This document shows, one piece after another, positions 44,612 to 53,126 of a DNA stretch of 64,000 nt; position 1 is the stretch's first letter; every line of letters starts with the position of its first letter. The notes under the pieces were generated by a model. That model did no database searches and was not told the origin of the DNA. It worked only from the letters and a program-made list of their open reading frames with translations. The translations under genes were made by a program, and so were the position numbers. Source of the DNA: Eubacteriaceae bacterium (GTDB lineage Bacteria; Bacillota; Clostridia; Peptostreptococcales; Anaerovoracaceae); contig JALCRY010000003.1 in assembly GCA_022652985.1 (NCBI GenBank), positions 1-64,000 of the forward strand, read 5' to 3'.

Positions 44612-45832
44612 ATGGATATGGATGTTAAAAAAATCATAAGCGAAGTCAGACGCGACGTGACGGCAGAAGACAGAGAGGTTTCCGATCAGGAGGTCATGGA
44701 ACTGATAGAAAAGAAAGTGTTCTCATCTGATGCCGTCCGGATGTTTACGCACAGAGAAATCGACAGGATCGTCCGCCGGGCGTTTTACGCTATCAGGAAG
44801 GATCTCGATATAATCGAACCTTACGCGGAAGATCCGGAAGTCACGGAGATAATGATAAACGGCAAGGACAATATTTTCATTGAGAAAAACGGCCGCATAG
44901 AAAAAACGGATATGTATTTCGAAGAAACGGAGGATCTGGAAGAAGTCATCCGCAGAGTTGCGTCCAAGGTGCATCGCGAGATCAATGAACTGAATCCTAT
45001 AGTGGACGCCAGACTTGATGACGGATCGCGTGTGAATGCCGTATACAAGAACGTGGCGTTCGGGGGGCCGACATTTACGATACGGAAGTTCCCGGAAAAA
45101 GCCTACACGATGGATGATATGCTGCGGTTCGGGACTATTACTGCCGAATGCGCCGAATACCTGCATACGCTCGTGCTTACGGGACACAATATTTTCATAA
45201 GCGGCGGGACATCATCGGGAAAGACCACGCTGCTGAACGTACTTTCGAATTACATTCCGAAGCACGAAAGGGTGATCGTGATAGAGGATTCGCTCGAGCT
45301 GCAGATTGAGAATATAGATAATATCGTCAGGCTTGAATGCAAAAATGCAAATGTGTCAGGGCGCGGCGGAGTCACGATGCGCGATCTCATAAAAACCAGT
45401 CTGCGGATGCGGCCGGACAGGATCATCGTGGGCGAAGTGCGGGGCGTGGAGATCGTCGATATGCTGGCGGCCATGAATACGGGACATGACGGGAGTCTCA
45501 GCACCGGGCACGGAAACTCGATCGAAGGAATGCTCAGGCGGCTGGAATCCATGTATCTGCAGGCAGCAAATTTCCCGATCGAGGCCATAAGGTCGCAGAT
45601 AGTTGAAGGAATCGATATAATTGTGCATCTCGGAAGGCTCGACGGGATCGGCCGGAGAGTGCTGGATGTTTCCGAGATCGAAGGGATGAAAGACGGCTGG
45701 ATAAAGGTGAATAAACTGTTTGGGTACCGGCCGGAAACTGGGCTGACCAGAACCGGGAACAGACTGATCAACAGAGAGAAGCTGGAGCTGAGAGGAGGTG
45801 CGGCTGATGGAGACAGATTACGGGAAATATGA
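44612..45832 (+). CDS. tadA: TadA/CpaF secretion ATPase
   Basis: 406 residues from ATG 44612, nine bases after AAGGA; upstream in-frame ATGs at 44579 and 44588 precede that site. GspE/PilT-type hexameric ATPase: N-terminal domain with PEVTEIMINGKDNIFIEKNG, Walker A GGTSSGKTT (198-206), Asp box with VIEDSLELQI, Walker B IIVGEVRG (271-278) and His box TGHDGSLSTGHGNS. It powers assembly of Flp pili at the inner face of the membrane. First gene of the compact tadA-B-C-pilin-TadE group; overlaps tadB by 26 bases. Confidence 0.95.
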   Translation: MDMDVKKIISEVRRDVTAEDREVSDQEVMELIEKKVFSSDAVRMFTHREIDRIVRRAFYAIRKDLDIIEPYAEDPEVTEIMINGKDNIFIEKNGRIEKTDMYFEETEDLEEVIRRVASKVHREINELNPIVDARLDDGSRVNAVYKNVAFGGPTFTIRKFPEKAYTMDDMLRFGTITAECAEYLHTLVLTGHNIFISGGTSSGKTTLLNVLSNYIPKHERVIVIEDSLELQIENIDNIVRLECKNANVSGRGGVTMRDLIKTSLRMRPDRIIVGEVRGVEIVDMLAAMNTGHDGSLSTGHGNSIEGMLRRLESMYLQAANFPIEAIRSQIVEGIDIIVHLGRLDGIGRRVLDVSEIEGMKDGWIKVNKLFGYRPETGLTRTGNRLINREKLELRGGAADGDRLREI

Positions 45833-46553
45833 GCTGTCCGGCAGTGAAAAGAAGCGTTTTTATGCGGTGTCTTACGCAGCGGTATTTGCAGTCTGCATGC
45901 TGTTCTATCACAGTCTGATTCTGTCAGCTGTCTGCGGACTGTCGGTATATTTTTTCCGGGATATATATGCGGATCATCTGGCGGAAAAGAGAAGAACCGA
46001 ACTGGCGCTTCAGTTCCGGGATCTGCTGTATTCTCTGTCTGCTTCGGTGGCTGCGGGGAGACAGATGGGAGAAGCTCTGATCGAAGCCAATGAAAATCTG
46101 GGAGCAATTTACGACAGCGACACTCCGATGATGAATGAGCTCAGGTATTTTGCCCGCAGTATCAGAGAAAATCATGAAAGTGAAGAAGAGCTGCTGATCG
46201 ATTTCGCCATACGGAGCAAGGTGGAGGACATAAAGAATTTTGTCGATGTTTATCTGGCCTGCCGGACAACGGGTGCGGATCTGGAAACCGTGATAGGGAA
46301 TTCGACGGAGATACTGATGGATAAAATAGATATTGAAAAAGAAATACGGGCTCTGACCGCGCAGAAACAGTTTGAAGGGAAAATAATCACGGTCATGCCG
46401 GTCGCCGTAGTGGTGCTGCTCAATATCCTGTCTCCTGATTATCTTTTAGTCATGTATTCGACTCTGACAGGGCGGCTGCTGATGACGCTGTCCCTGGCCG
46501 GCATCGCAGTTTCTTATATCATGACGCAGAAACTTATGAGAATTGAGGTGTAG
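45807..46553 (+). CDS. tadB: TadB-like inner-membrane platform protein (GspF domain)
   Basis: 248 residues from ATG 45807, eight bases after AGGAGG. Two helices near the N-terminus, a cytoplasmic T2SSF domain (LALQFRDLLYSLSASVAAGRQMGEALIEA, in part, to VEDIKNFVDVYLACRTTGADLETVI) and two C-terminal helices (IITVMPVAVVVLLNIL; LLMTLSLAGIAVSYIM). Pairs with TadC to form the pilus assembly platform above TadA. Confidence 0.88.
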   Translation: METDYGKYELSGSEKKRFYAVSYAAVFAVCMLFYHSLILSAVCGLSVYFFRDIYADHLAEKRRTELALQFRDLLYSLSASVAAGRQMGEALIEANENLGAIYDSDTPMMNELRYFARSIRENHESEEELLIDFAIRSKVEDIKNFVDVYLACRTTGADLETVIGNSTEILMDKIDIEKEIRALTAQKQFEGKIITVMPVAVVVLLNILSPDYLLVMYSTLTGRLLMTLSLAGIAVSYIMTQKLMRIEV

Positions 46554-46555
46554 CT

Positions 46556-47632
46556 ATGAAAGCGGAAAGGCTGTTCGGCTCGCAGGAAACGCTGAACAGC
46601 AGATATTACAAGCTGTACGGTGAAAAGGATTTCAGCGGCAGAATAGATGCGGACCGGCAGAGACTGAAGAAGTTATATATCACGGTCGCGGTGATTTTTG
46701 CGGCGGCGGCGGTGATAAGCATCATCGGGTATTTTACCGGCAGCAGCGGTGTACATCTGGACCGGCACGGGAATATTACGTCTGTCGACAGACCTTCTGC
46801 AGACAGCGGCCGTATATACATAGACGCTGACGTTACCGCCGTGCGCGGCAGGCATAAGGCGGAAGGAAAGGAAAGGCTGAAAATCGTGCCCGAAGGGGCG
46901 GAAGGAGAAAGCGCCGGCGGGGGGAGAGACATACTATCTTCAGAGACGGCAGAAGAAAAACTGCAGAGGCAGATATCATCGGAAGTGCGCGCCATAAACA
47001 GCGGGACGGAAGGGCCGGAAATATTACTGCCTTCGGAACTAGATGACGGCACGAAGCTTTACTGGAAGGAGCGGAGGGAAAACGATCTGCCGTATATACT
47101 GCTCGCTTTTTTCATGTCCGTACTGATGATATATAAAACAGCGGACAGCAGACTGAAGAAAGAGGAGGAGGCCGCCCGGGATTCGATAATCAGTGAACTG
47201 CCGGGTTTTATCAATAAGATCGTGCTGCTTCTTGAAGCCGGCATGGTGCTCAGCAAAGCGTTCGTGCAGATAATGGACGACTATGACAGGCTCAGGGAGG
47301 ACGGGCAGAAGTATTATTACGAGCAGTTAAGGACCGTGAGGATACGGATGAGAGATACCAACAGTCCTATGCATGTTGAATTTGCGGCCTTTGCGAAAAG
47401 AAGCGGCGTGCGGGAGCTCATGAGACTCTCAAATATCATAAATGACAATATCAATAAAGGATTTGATCTTGTCGCCAAGCTGCGGAGAGAAAGCGAGGTC
47501 ATGTGGTTCGAGAGAAAGAAGAGGTCTGAGGAAAAAGGCAGGATCGCCGAGACAAAGCTGACTGTGCCGCTGATGATACTGCTTCTGGTGCTGATAACGA
47601 TAACTATTGCGCCGGCTATGATGGAGATGTAG
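46556..47632 (+). CDS. tadC: TadC-like inner-membrane platform protein with large insertion
   Basis: 358 residues. One helix at about 39-60, then some 120 residues of charged, low-conservation sequence likely outside the membrane, a helix at about 180-195, the GspF-like domain (ISELPGFINKIVLLLEAGMVLSKAF in part; FAKRSGVRELMRLSNIINDNINKGFDLV in part) and a final helix LTVPLMILLLVLITITIAPAM. The hydrophilic insertion is longer than in usual TadC proteins. Starts two bases after tadB. Confidence 0.85.
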   Translation: MKAERLFGSQETLNSRYYKLYGEKDFSGRIDADRQRLKKLYITVAVIFAAAAVISIIGYFTGSSGVHLDRHGNITSVDRPSADSGRIYIDADVTAVRGRHKAEGKERLKIVPEGAEGESAGGGRDILSSETAEEKLQRQISSEVRAINSGTEGPEILLPSELDDGTKLYWKERRENDLPYILLAFFMSVLMIYKTADSRLKKEEEAARDSIISELPGFINKIVLLLEAGMVLSKAFVQIMDDYDRLREDGQKYYYEQLRTVRIRMRDTNSPMHVEFAAFAKRSGVRELMRLSNIINDNINKGFDLVAKLRRESEVMWFERKKRSEEKGRIAETKLTVPLMILLLVLITITIAPAMMEM

Positions 47633-47657
47633 CGCCGGCATGTGAAAGGAGAAAACA

Positions 47658-47807
47658 ATGCTGAAAACTGTAAAGAATAAAAAGGGGATGGAGATGGTGC
47701 AGGTTGCTATTCTGGTCGCGATCGCCATAATACTGGGCCTTATTTTCAAATCAGAGATAGTGGAATTCGTCAATAAAGTATTCGACAATCTCAATGCCGG
47801 ATTCTGA
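47658..47807 (+). CDS. Flp-like type IVb pilin (49 residues)
   Basis: Too short for standard ORF cut-offs but clearly coding: ATG with AAAGGAG six bases upstream, stop overlapping the next start (TGATG). The protein begins MLKTVKNKKG, a short basic leader ending in Gly, then MEMVQVAILVAIAIILGLIF, a hydrophobic helix, then a short amphipathic tail ending NAGF. This is the layout of a class IVb/Flp prepilin cut after Gly10. Position +5 of the mature form is Gln, not the usual Glu. It is the most likely structural subunit of the pilus. No prepilin peptidase (TadV) is in the window. Confidence 0.85.
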   Translation: MLKTVKNKKGMEMVQVAILVAIAIILGLIFKSEIVEFVNKVFDNLNAGF

Positions 47808-48190
47808 TGATAAGGAATAGAAGAGGGTCCGCGGTGGTGGAAGCGGCCGTGGCGCTGCCGCTGGTGATCCTGGCAGTAATAACGATGATTTATGTGCTTC
47901 TGAATATGTTCTGCGCCGTCAGATCGGATGTGCGGCTTCATGTCGCGGTCGGTGAGAGTGCAGGTATTTCTTCCGGAACGTGGTACTCATACAGAAATCA
48001 TCCGCGGGATATTTCAACGGCCGGGAGCCGTTACATGCTGAGAAAATGTATATACGGAACGGAAACTCTTCACTTCAGGCGCGCGGGAATGATGGATCAT
48101 TCAATAGACAGGCAGATGGAGACACGGGGGTATATTACCGATGAGAAAAAATATATCAGATACAGCGATTTTTTTGACCGGGGACCGTAA
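47807..48190 (+). CDS. TadE-like pseudopilin
   Basis: 127 residues. Basic start MIRNRRGSAVVEAAVALPLV, then a single helix to about residue 35: the TadE motif with Gly before the mature end and Glu at +5 (SAVVE). The rest is a small extracytoplasmic domain with few conserved features. Start overlaps the pilin stop; the end overlaps the DUF5702 gene by 50 bases, a long overlap for this locus. Confidence 0.85.
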   Translation: MIRNRRGSAVVEAAVALPLVILAVITMIYVLLNMFCAVRSDVRLHVAVGESAGISSGTWYSYRNHPRDISTAGSRYMLRKCIYGTETLHFRRAGMMDHSIDRQMETRGYITDEKKYIRYSDFFDRGP

Positions 48191-49415
48191 GGGGAGTTCG
48201 TCAGTTTTTCTGATGATGATAATGGCTTCGATGGCGGGCCTGGTGATTTCTCTGATTGCAGTAACAAATATTGTTGCCTCGGCGGGAGCTGCGGACAGCG
48301 TGTTTACATTAGCCGGCAGATCGGTGCTTGCCGAATATGACAGAGATCTCAAAGATGATTTCGGCATTTTCGCTTTCAGAGGCAGCTCTCCGGAGATCGA
48401 GGAGAAGGTTTCATTTTATGCCGGATATACTCTGGCTCAAAATCCTTCGTTCAGGATGAAGGATGTCAGAGCGGATACCTGCGAATACACTCTGATGAAT
48501 ACGGAAGCGTTCCGGCATGAGATCATTGGCTGTGCGAAATATGCGGCTGCGCGCGGTCTGGCTGACGGTACGTCAGGAGAAGAAAAAGGCGCGGGAAAAG
48601 AGGTATCATCGGGGACCGGACATCACGGCCGCGACGGGGCGCCGCGTGATTACGTACTGAGGAACAGTATGATAATAAACGGGCTGCCTTCGAAGGAACT
48701 GGGGAAAGGGGGAAGTCTGTGGAAAAAAATCAAGAGGATGATGCCGGAGGCGGGAAAAGTGTTCAGAAAAGGAACTGATAAATACTGGATGAACAAATAC
48801 ATTATGAGTACCTTCAAAAACGCCCAGGATAACAGCGGAGGCAGAGATACATTTTTCAATTACGAGGCCGAGTACATTCTGGAAGGGCATTACAGCGATG
48901 AAAAAAACAGGAAAGCTTTCAAAAGAGAACTTATGCTGCTGCGAAACGCTGTCGATCTTCCCTACATACTGACCGATACGAAAATGATGGCTGAGGTCAC
49001 ATCGCTTGCGGCCAAACTGACTCCGGGGCCGGAGGCTGCGGCAACAGAAGCCGTGCTTATTGAGGCCTGGGCTCTTGCAGAAGCCGAGAACGATATTGAA
49101 ATACTGGTTCACGGCGGGAAAGTGCCGCTGTGGAAAACAGATGAAACCTGGGCCGTGTCGCTGAAAAACGCTGTCAAGGGTACGTCCGGATATATTGATA
49201 CCGGGTCAAAGCACGGTCTTACATATCAGGGATATCTGCAGACGTTCCTGTTTTTCCAGGATGACGAAACAAAGATTGCCAGGATCATGGATCTCATTCA
49301 GATAAATATGAAGGGAACAAGCGACAGGGATTTTCTCATACGCGAATGCAATCTGGGGTTTGCATTCGGTGCAAAGGTCAACGGGAGGTCGTTCAGTTAT
49401 GCGCATAAATACTAA
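48141..49415 (+). CDS. DUF5702 family protein of the Tad locus (TadG-like)
   Basis: 424 residues. N-terminal KGSSSVFLMMIMASMAGLVI begins a single membrane helix (about 19-50), followed by a large extracytoplasmic domain (AGRSVLAEYDRDLKDDFGIFAF near residue 60). This start and the AEYD/LKDDFGIF block are those of DUF5702 proteins, found in clostridial Tad loci where Proteobacteria have TadG. Possibly a minor or tip component (inference). ATG 48141 with a GGGGG site ten bases ahead. Confidence 0.75.
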   Translation: MRKNISDTAIFLTGDRKGSSSVFLMMIMASMAGLVISLIAVTNIVASAGAADSVFTLAGRSVLAEYDRDLKDDFGIFAFRGSSPEIEEKVSFYAGYTLAQNPSFRMKDVRADTCEYTLMNTEAFRHEIIGCAKYAAARGLADGTSGEEKGAGKEVSSGTGHHGRDGAPRDYVLRNSMIINGLPSKELGKGGSLWKKIKRMMPEAGKVFRKGTDKYWMNKYIMSTFKNAQDNSGGRDTFFNYEAEYILEGHYSDEKNRKAFKRELMLLRNAVDLPYILTDTKMMAEVTSLAAKLTPGPEAAATEAVLIEAWALAEAENDIEILVHGGKVPLWKTDETWAVSLKNAVKGTSGYIDTGSKHGLTYQGYLQTFLFFQDDETKIARIMDLIQINMKGTSDRDFLIRECNLGFAFGAKVNGRSFSYAHKY

Positions 49416-50157
49416 GAGAGGTTACTATATGGTGGAGACTGCCGTGTTCCTGCCGGTGTTTATAATAGCTGTAATGACGATCGGCTGTTACATCAATGTG
49501 GTCGGAGCGGATGAAAATGTTATCCATGCCGCGGCAGATGAAGCCAGATATGCTGCACAGGAGTCGTATACAGATAAAGAAGGCAGTGCGCTCGCTTTGC
49601 TGACAGAGGACAGGATACTGACAGAGGACCATGATATAAGGGATGTGAATGTCAGGAACCTGGCATATCTGTACAGTGCGGAAAATATGACGGATCTCAT
49701 TTCGTTTGATATTGACTATGATGTAAAGATCAGGCTTCCGCTTCATATCAGAGATGGGAATGAACACAGTGCTTCGATAAGGTGCAGAGGATTCACCGGC
49801 GCCGGACCGCAGAACAGGCCGATGAGTTTTGCCGCGATGGAGCACGAATACGACTCGAGGACTGTATATGTATTTCCTCATGAGGGTAAATGTTATCACA
49901 AAAAATCATGCACGTATGTTTCATCAAAGCCTGTTCAGATGACACTGAACGATCATGTCAGATCGAAGTACCGTCCGTGCTCGCTGTGCTGCCCGGGTTC
50001 GCTCAGCAACGGCTGCGCTGTTTACTGCTTCACCAGATACGGAGATATGTATCACAGGGGGAACTGTTCCTGCATCGATAAATACTATATTCAGATGGAA
50101 AGATCCGAGGCCGAAGACAAAGGGTATGTTCCATGTTCAAAATGCGGAGGTGTTTGA
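49399..50157 (+). CDS. TadE-like pseudopilin with two tandem zinc-finger-like units
   Basis: 252 residues from ATG 49399, ten bases after GGGAGGT. Residues 1-35 are TadE-like: TKRGYYMVETAVFLPVFIIA, where Gly8 precedes the mature end and Glu13 is at +5. Residues 36-150 form an extracytoplasmic domain. Residues 155-252 hold two copies of H-x3-C-x22-C-x2-C: His167, Cys171, Cys194, Cys197 and His219, Cys223, Cys246, Cys249, both introduced by a YH and closed by PC-x2-C. The unit resembles the Ada-type metal-binding repeat. A pseudopilin with such a double finger is unusual. It overlaps the DUF5702 gene by 17 bases. Confidence 0.82.
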   Translation: MRINTKRGYYMVETAVFLPVFIIAVMTIGCYINVVGADENVIHAAADEARYAAQESYTDKEGSALALLTEDRILTEDHDIRDVNVRNLAYLYSAENMTDLISFDIDYDVKIRLPLHIRDGNEHSASIRCRGFTGAGPQNRPMSFAAMEHEYDSRTVYVFPHEGKCYHKKSCTYVSSKPVQMTLNDHVRSKYRPCSLCCPGSLSNGCAVYCFTRYGDMYHRGNCSCIDKYYIQMERSEAEDKGYVPCSKCGGV

Positions 50158-50158
50158 A

Positions 50159-50692
50159 ATGAATTTGAAGGAAATGAATTATAAAGTGGAATATGAAAGG
50201 GATATGATCCTGCCGTTTGAGGAACTCATGCTCACATCAGGGAAAGGCGATTTTTCGATCCCGATGCATTTCACCTCGTACGGAGACAGAAAGATCGTGA
50301 AATATGACTGCGACGGATATACTGCCCTGAGCGAAATAGTGCCTGCGGGTATCCGCAGCATATTTGAAATTATCGAGATGACGATGATCGTACTGAAGAA
50401 ATCACAGGAATATCTGCTGGATACGCAGAAGATGGTGCTGAGCAGAGATACAGTTTTTATTGATGTTCGTAATTTTGACATCAGGATCGCATATGTTGCC
50501 GGGAATGTATCGCTGCTCAATGATAAGATAGCCTGTTTCATAAAATCGTTTGCTGAGGATTGTGACCGGCAGGCGCGGGGATATCTTGAAAAGACAGCTG
50601 ATACCGCTGCGGAACGGAATCTATCTCTTGACGGCGTGATAAACTGCATAGGAGAAATAAAGAGAGAAATGCATATATGCGGAGTGCAGTAA
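50159..50692 (+). CDS. DUF6382 protein at the end of the Tad locus
   Basis: 177 residues from ATG 50159, six bases after GGAGGTG and directly after the previous stop. The pattern (YERDMILPFEELML, YDCDGYTALSEIVP, MIVLKKSQEYLLDTQKMVL, TVFIDVRNFDIRIAYV) fits the DUF6382 domain, which in clostridial Tad loci usually precedes an FHA domain. Here the protein stops after DUF6382 and no FHA follows in any frame. No membrane helix. Role unknown; phospho-signal linkage of the pilus is possible by family context only. Confidence 0.7.
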   Translation: MNLKEMNYKVEYERDMILPFEELMLTSGKGDFSIPMHFTSYGDRKIVKYDCDGYTALSEIVPAGIRSIFEIIEMTMIVLKKSQEYLLDTQKMVLSRDTVFIDVRNFDIRIAYVAGNVSLLNDKIACFIKSFAEDCDRQARGYLEKTADTAAERNLSLDGVINCIGEIKREMHICGVQ

Positions 50693-50703
50693 AAAATGCA
50701 ATG

Positions 50704-50730
50704 AAAAACGGGATGCCGAGGCATCCCGTT
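50704..50730 (-). terminator. Terminator of the zinc-ribbon gene (minus), shared with the convergent Tad operon
   Basis: AACGGGATGCC (50707-50717) and GGCATCCCGTT (50720-50730) form a near-perfect hairpin. Read on the minus strand it runs into five T residues; on the plus strand the T tract is missing, so stopping of the Tad operon there would be weaker. Confidence 0.8.
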
Positions 50731-50759
50731 CATGCTGTCTTTGGAAATTGTACCTGAGA

Positions 50760-50924
50760 CTATCTGTCTCTCTGAGATCTTCTCTCGTTCTTTTTCCTGT
50801 CTCTGCATGCCTTGCATCTCTTTGGCTCGTTGTCAAATCCCTTTTCTTTGTAGAATTCCTGCTCTCCTACTGTGAATACGAATTCCTGTCCGCAGTCGAC
50901 GCATACTAATGTCTTATCTTCCAT
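50760..50924 (-). CDS. Small zinc-ribbon domain protein
   Basis: 54 residues on the minus strand. MEDKTLVCVDCGQEFVF start, GEQEFYKEKGFDNEPKRCKACRD, and a basic end (KKNERRSQRDR). Two Cys-x2-Cys pairs form a probable zinc ribbon of the zf-trcl type common in Firmicutes, function unknown. GGAGG lies ten bases before the ATG. It is convergent to the Tad locus and has its own terminator. Confidence 0.9.
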   Translation of the reverse strand: MEDKTLVCVDCGQEFVFTVGEQEFYKEKGFDNEPKRCKACRDRKKNERRSQRDR

Positions 50925-51277
50925 GTTTCTATTCCTCCATCATGAAAAAAATAACGTTTTACTAAAAAATTTTTCTTTGCTCTTTTCCTGATGGACCGAT
51001 TGGGTTCCGAATGGATCTATAGGCATATCAAAATTTCTCAAGTACTGTTCCATTATATTCCAATTATTCGCATTTGTCTACTTGATTTTTTAAACCGGGA
51101 AATAGAATTCAAAAAATCATCATTACACCGCAAATATATGCAGCAGGCGCAGTGAAGAGCATCATGGTCACAGCGACGATCCTGAAATAATGGCAGGCAA
51201 AGTATATGATGATTTTTGTACATATATTGTCTTATCCCTTTTATATAATAAAAATAGGTTATTGGGGGCAGCTGCTG
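50925..51277. other. 353-base non-coding stretch
   Basis: Holds the upstream region of the minus-strand zinc-ribbon gene and, near 51244, the -10 box for the next plus-strand gene. AT-rich, with no convincing reading frame, RNA structure or repeat that I can see. Frames crossing it on either strand are short or extend from shadows. Confidence 0.5.
51244..51249 (+). promoter_or_regulatory. Possible -10 box of the unknown 557-residue gene
   Basis: TATAAT at 51244-51249. No -35 at proper spacing (TTGTAC at 51216 is 22 bases away). If used, the transcript starts after 51206 and rules out the most upstream in-frame ATG. Confidence 0.45.
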
Positions 51278-52951
51278 ATGCAGCAGAAAGGGCAGGCATT
51301 TGAAATGAAAGAAAAAATGAAATTTTACCGGGTCCGGGATTACGATCTGATAGGCAAGGAGGAGGACCATAAACATTATCTTTTCCGCGGCGGCCAATGG
51401 CAGGAAGATAATGATAATATTATTTCTGATCGGCTGCATGGATTTGACTCTACTGCCGACCCTGACGATCCGTATGGATACGGCGACGAAGACATGCTTG
51501 AACGGATGGAAGAAATTACTGCGGTCGAGGCCAGCGAAGGTATGCCTCTGGATGAAGTATGCAGGAACGATCAAATGAAAAAGTCAATTATTGCGATTCT
51601 GAAAAAGTACGGCCTGACACATATTGAAAAAGAAGTCATCAGCTGTCATGCTTCAATTGGCGATCTGAAGGATAACATGGGCGGGGGACTTCCGCCTGAT
51701 GCATTATTCGGGATCCGCGACAAGATAAAAGAATATTACTGCAGTCCGGCGAATCACGACGACCGCGGAATGTCGATCCCGGAGAAAATGCCGGAAGATG
51801 TCAGACTGTACGAAAAAGGATGGCCGGGTCTGTATCTGCATCAGGCTGTTTGGCAGGCAAAAAATGCAGGAATAGACAAACTGGCAAAAGCGGCGGAAAC
51901 TGCTGTTATCCTGAAAGAGTGGGGCGCAACGCAGGAAATGGTGATTGCCGCCATTCTTCATAGCTCGCTATATGGCCGTCCGGAAGAAATCGCCGGCATA
52001 TGGAACTTTTATAAAGACGGTGTGACATCGATCCTCAGCGGACTGCATTTCGACAAGGGACGCACCTGGCATCAGAAAATGGATGAGGATTTTATTTGCG
52101 CGAAAGAATCGTCGAGGGAATGCAGAGCGATCATTATGGCCGAGCTGATCACTGAATTAAGAGAACTGGAAAAAGAATTTCTGGATAACGGCGGCATATT
52201 ATACGGAGATGATGAGGAAAGGCTCAGCCATGAAGAATATCTGTCCTGTTTAATTGACGCATTTGAAGACTTGCAGGATGATGAACTGTGGAAAGATGAC
52301 TACTGGATCATGCAGAATCTCTACAAAGAAATTTTTGTGAAATATTATATTTCCAGCGACGGCAATATGCTGTATCAGATGGATGACCTGAACTGTTACG
52401 CCGTTATGAAAGGTGTGTCAGAGTATATCGAGATGGATAGAAAGGACTTTTACTTTGATGCCTGCAGAGAAATAACTCAGGAAAGAGCGGAACAGATCGA
52501 GGAAGAATGGATGCCGGACATATATCCGAAGAATGCGGCGGATGACTTCGCCGATGAAAAGCAGCTGCTGTTATCAGCGATGCATGGTTTCGCGCAGACA
52601 AATTCGGAAGATAATTATAAAACTGTTATAGATATCATAAGCCAGTGTCCGGAGATTTTGTTTTACAGTTACGGTTATATTGATGATCGTGGAAATATCA
52701 TACCTTTTTCAGGGGCAAGTGACGACGGTAATTATTTTCTCCTGTTCTCAGATGAAGATATCTTCGAAAATATTACAGCACCGGAAGGATTTGCTCCTGC
52801 GGAAATATCTTTAGGCGACGCAATAGAAGATATGCTGAACGATATCAATATCCGGGGAATTGCGATCGATCCGGATGGAAGCAATTTTATCGTCTGTCGG
52901 GAATCTTTTGAATTGATGCATACGGGGAGCAGCGGCGGCAAGATATCGTAA
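51278..52951 (+). CDS. Unrecognised protein with degenerate RelA/SpoT-like HD region
   Basis: 557 residues from ATG 51278 (after GGGGG); ATG 51305, giving MKEKMKFYRVRDYD, is nearly as likely. I do not recognise the family. Residues about 195-300 follow the helical pattern of an RSH hydrolase domain: AAETAVILKEWGATQEMVIAAILHSS parallels the relA protein's segment ending in AAGLLHD, and RAIIMAELITELREL parallels its KLADRLHNLRTI. The metal ligands are lost (HD is His228-Ser229; the later Asp is Glu), so it is probably not a hydrolase. The N-terminal 50 residues (GKEEDHKHYLFRGGQW) look like a small separate domain. No signal peptide or helix in the membrane. Stand-alone gene. Confidence 0.7.
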   Translation: MQQKGQAFEMKEKMKFYRVRDYDLIGKEEDHKHYLFRGGQWQEDNDNIISDRLHGFDSTADPDDPYGYGDEDMLERMEEITAVEASEGMPLDEVCRNDQMKKSIIAILKKYGLTHIEKEVISCHASIGDLKDNMGGGLPPDALFGIRDKIKEYYCSPANHDDRGMSIPEKMPEDVRLYEKGWPGLYLHQAVWQAKNAGIDKLAKAAETAVILKEWGATQEMVIAAILHSSLYGRPEEIAGIWNFYKDGVTSILSGLHFDKGRTWHQKMDEDFICAKESSRECRAIIMAELITELRELEKEFLDNGGILYGDDEERLSHEEYLSCLIDAFEDLQDDELWKDDYWIMQNLYKEIFVKYYISSDGNMLYQMDDLNCYAVMKGVSEYIEMDRKDFYFDACREITQERAEQIEEEWMPDIYPKNAADDFADEKQLLLSAMHGFAQTNSEDNYKTVIDIISQCPEILFYSYGYIDDRGNIIPFSGASDDGNYFLLFSDEDIFENITAPEGFAPAEISLGDAIEDMLNDINIRGIAIDPDGSNFIVCRESFELMHTGSSGGKIS

Positions 52952-52978
52952 TGATGATATCATATAGGCAGGCGTCCG

Positions 52979-53038
52979 GTAAGCAGTGAGTACCATACAT
53001 CTTCGAATATCGAGCTGCATATGGTACTAAGTGCTTAC
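52979..53038. repeat. Imperfect inverted repeat
   Basis: GTAAGCA-gtg-AGTACCATA (52979-52997) faces TATGGTACT-aag-TGCTTAC (53020-53038): 7 and 9 paired bases separated by a 3x3 internal loop, 22-base centre. No T tract follows. It may be a weak terminator for the preceding gene or the remnant of a small mobile element. Confidence 0.65.
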
Positions 53039-53126
53039 TGAATTTTGACTCATGACATTCCCGGGGCGGCTGCCGGATCATTCCCAATCGGGGCGCAGAT
53101 ATGCAGGCAGTGCGGAAATACGGATG

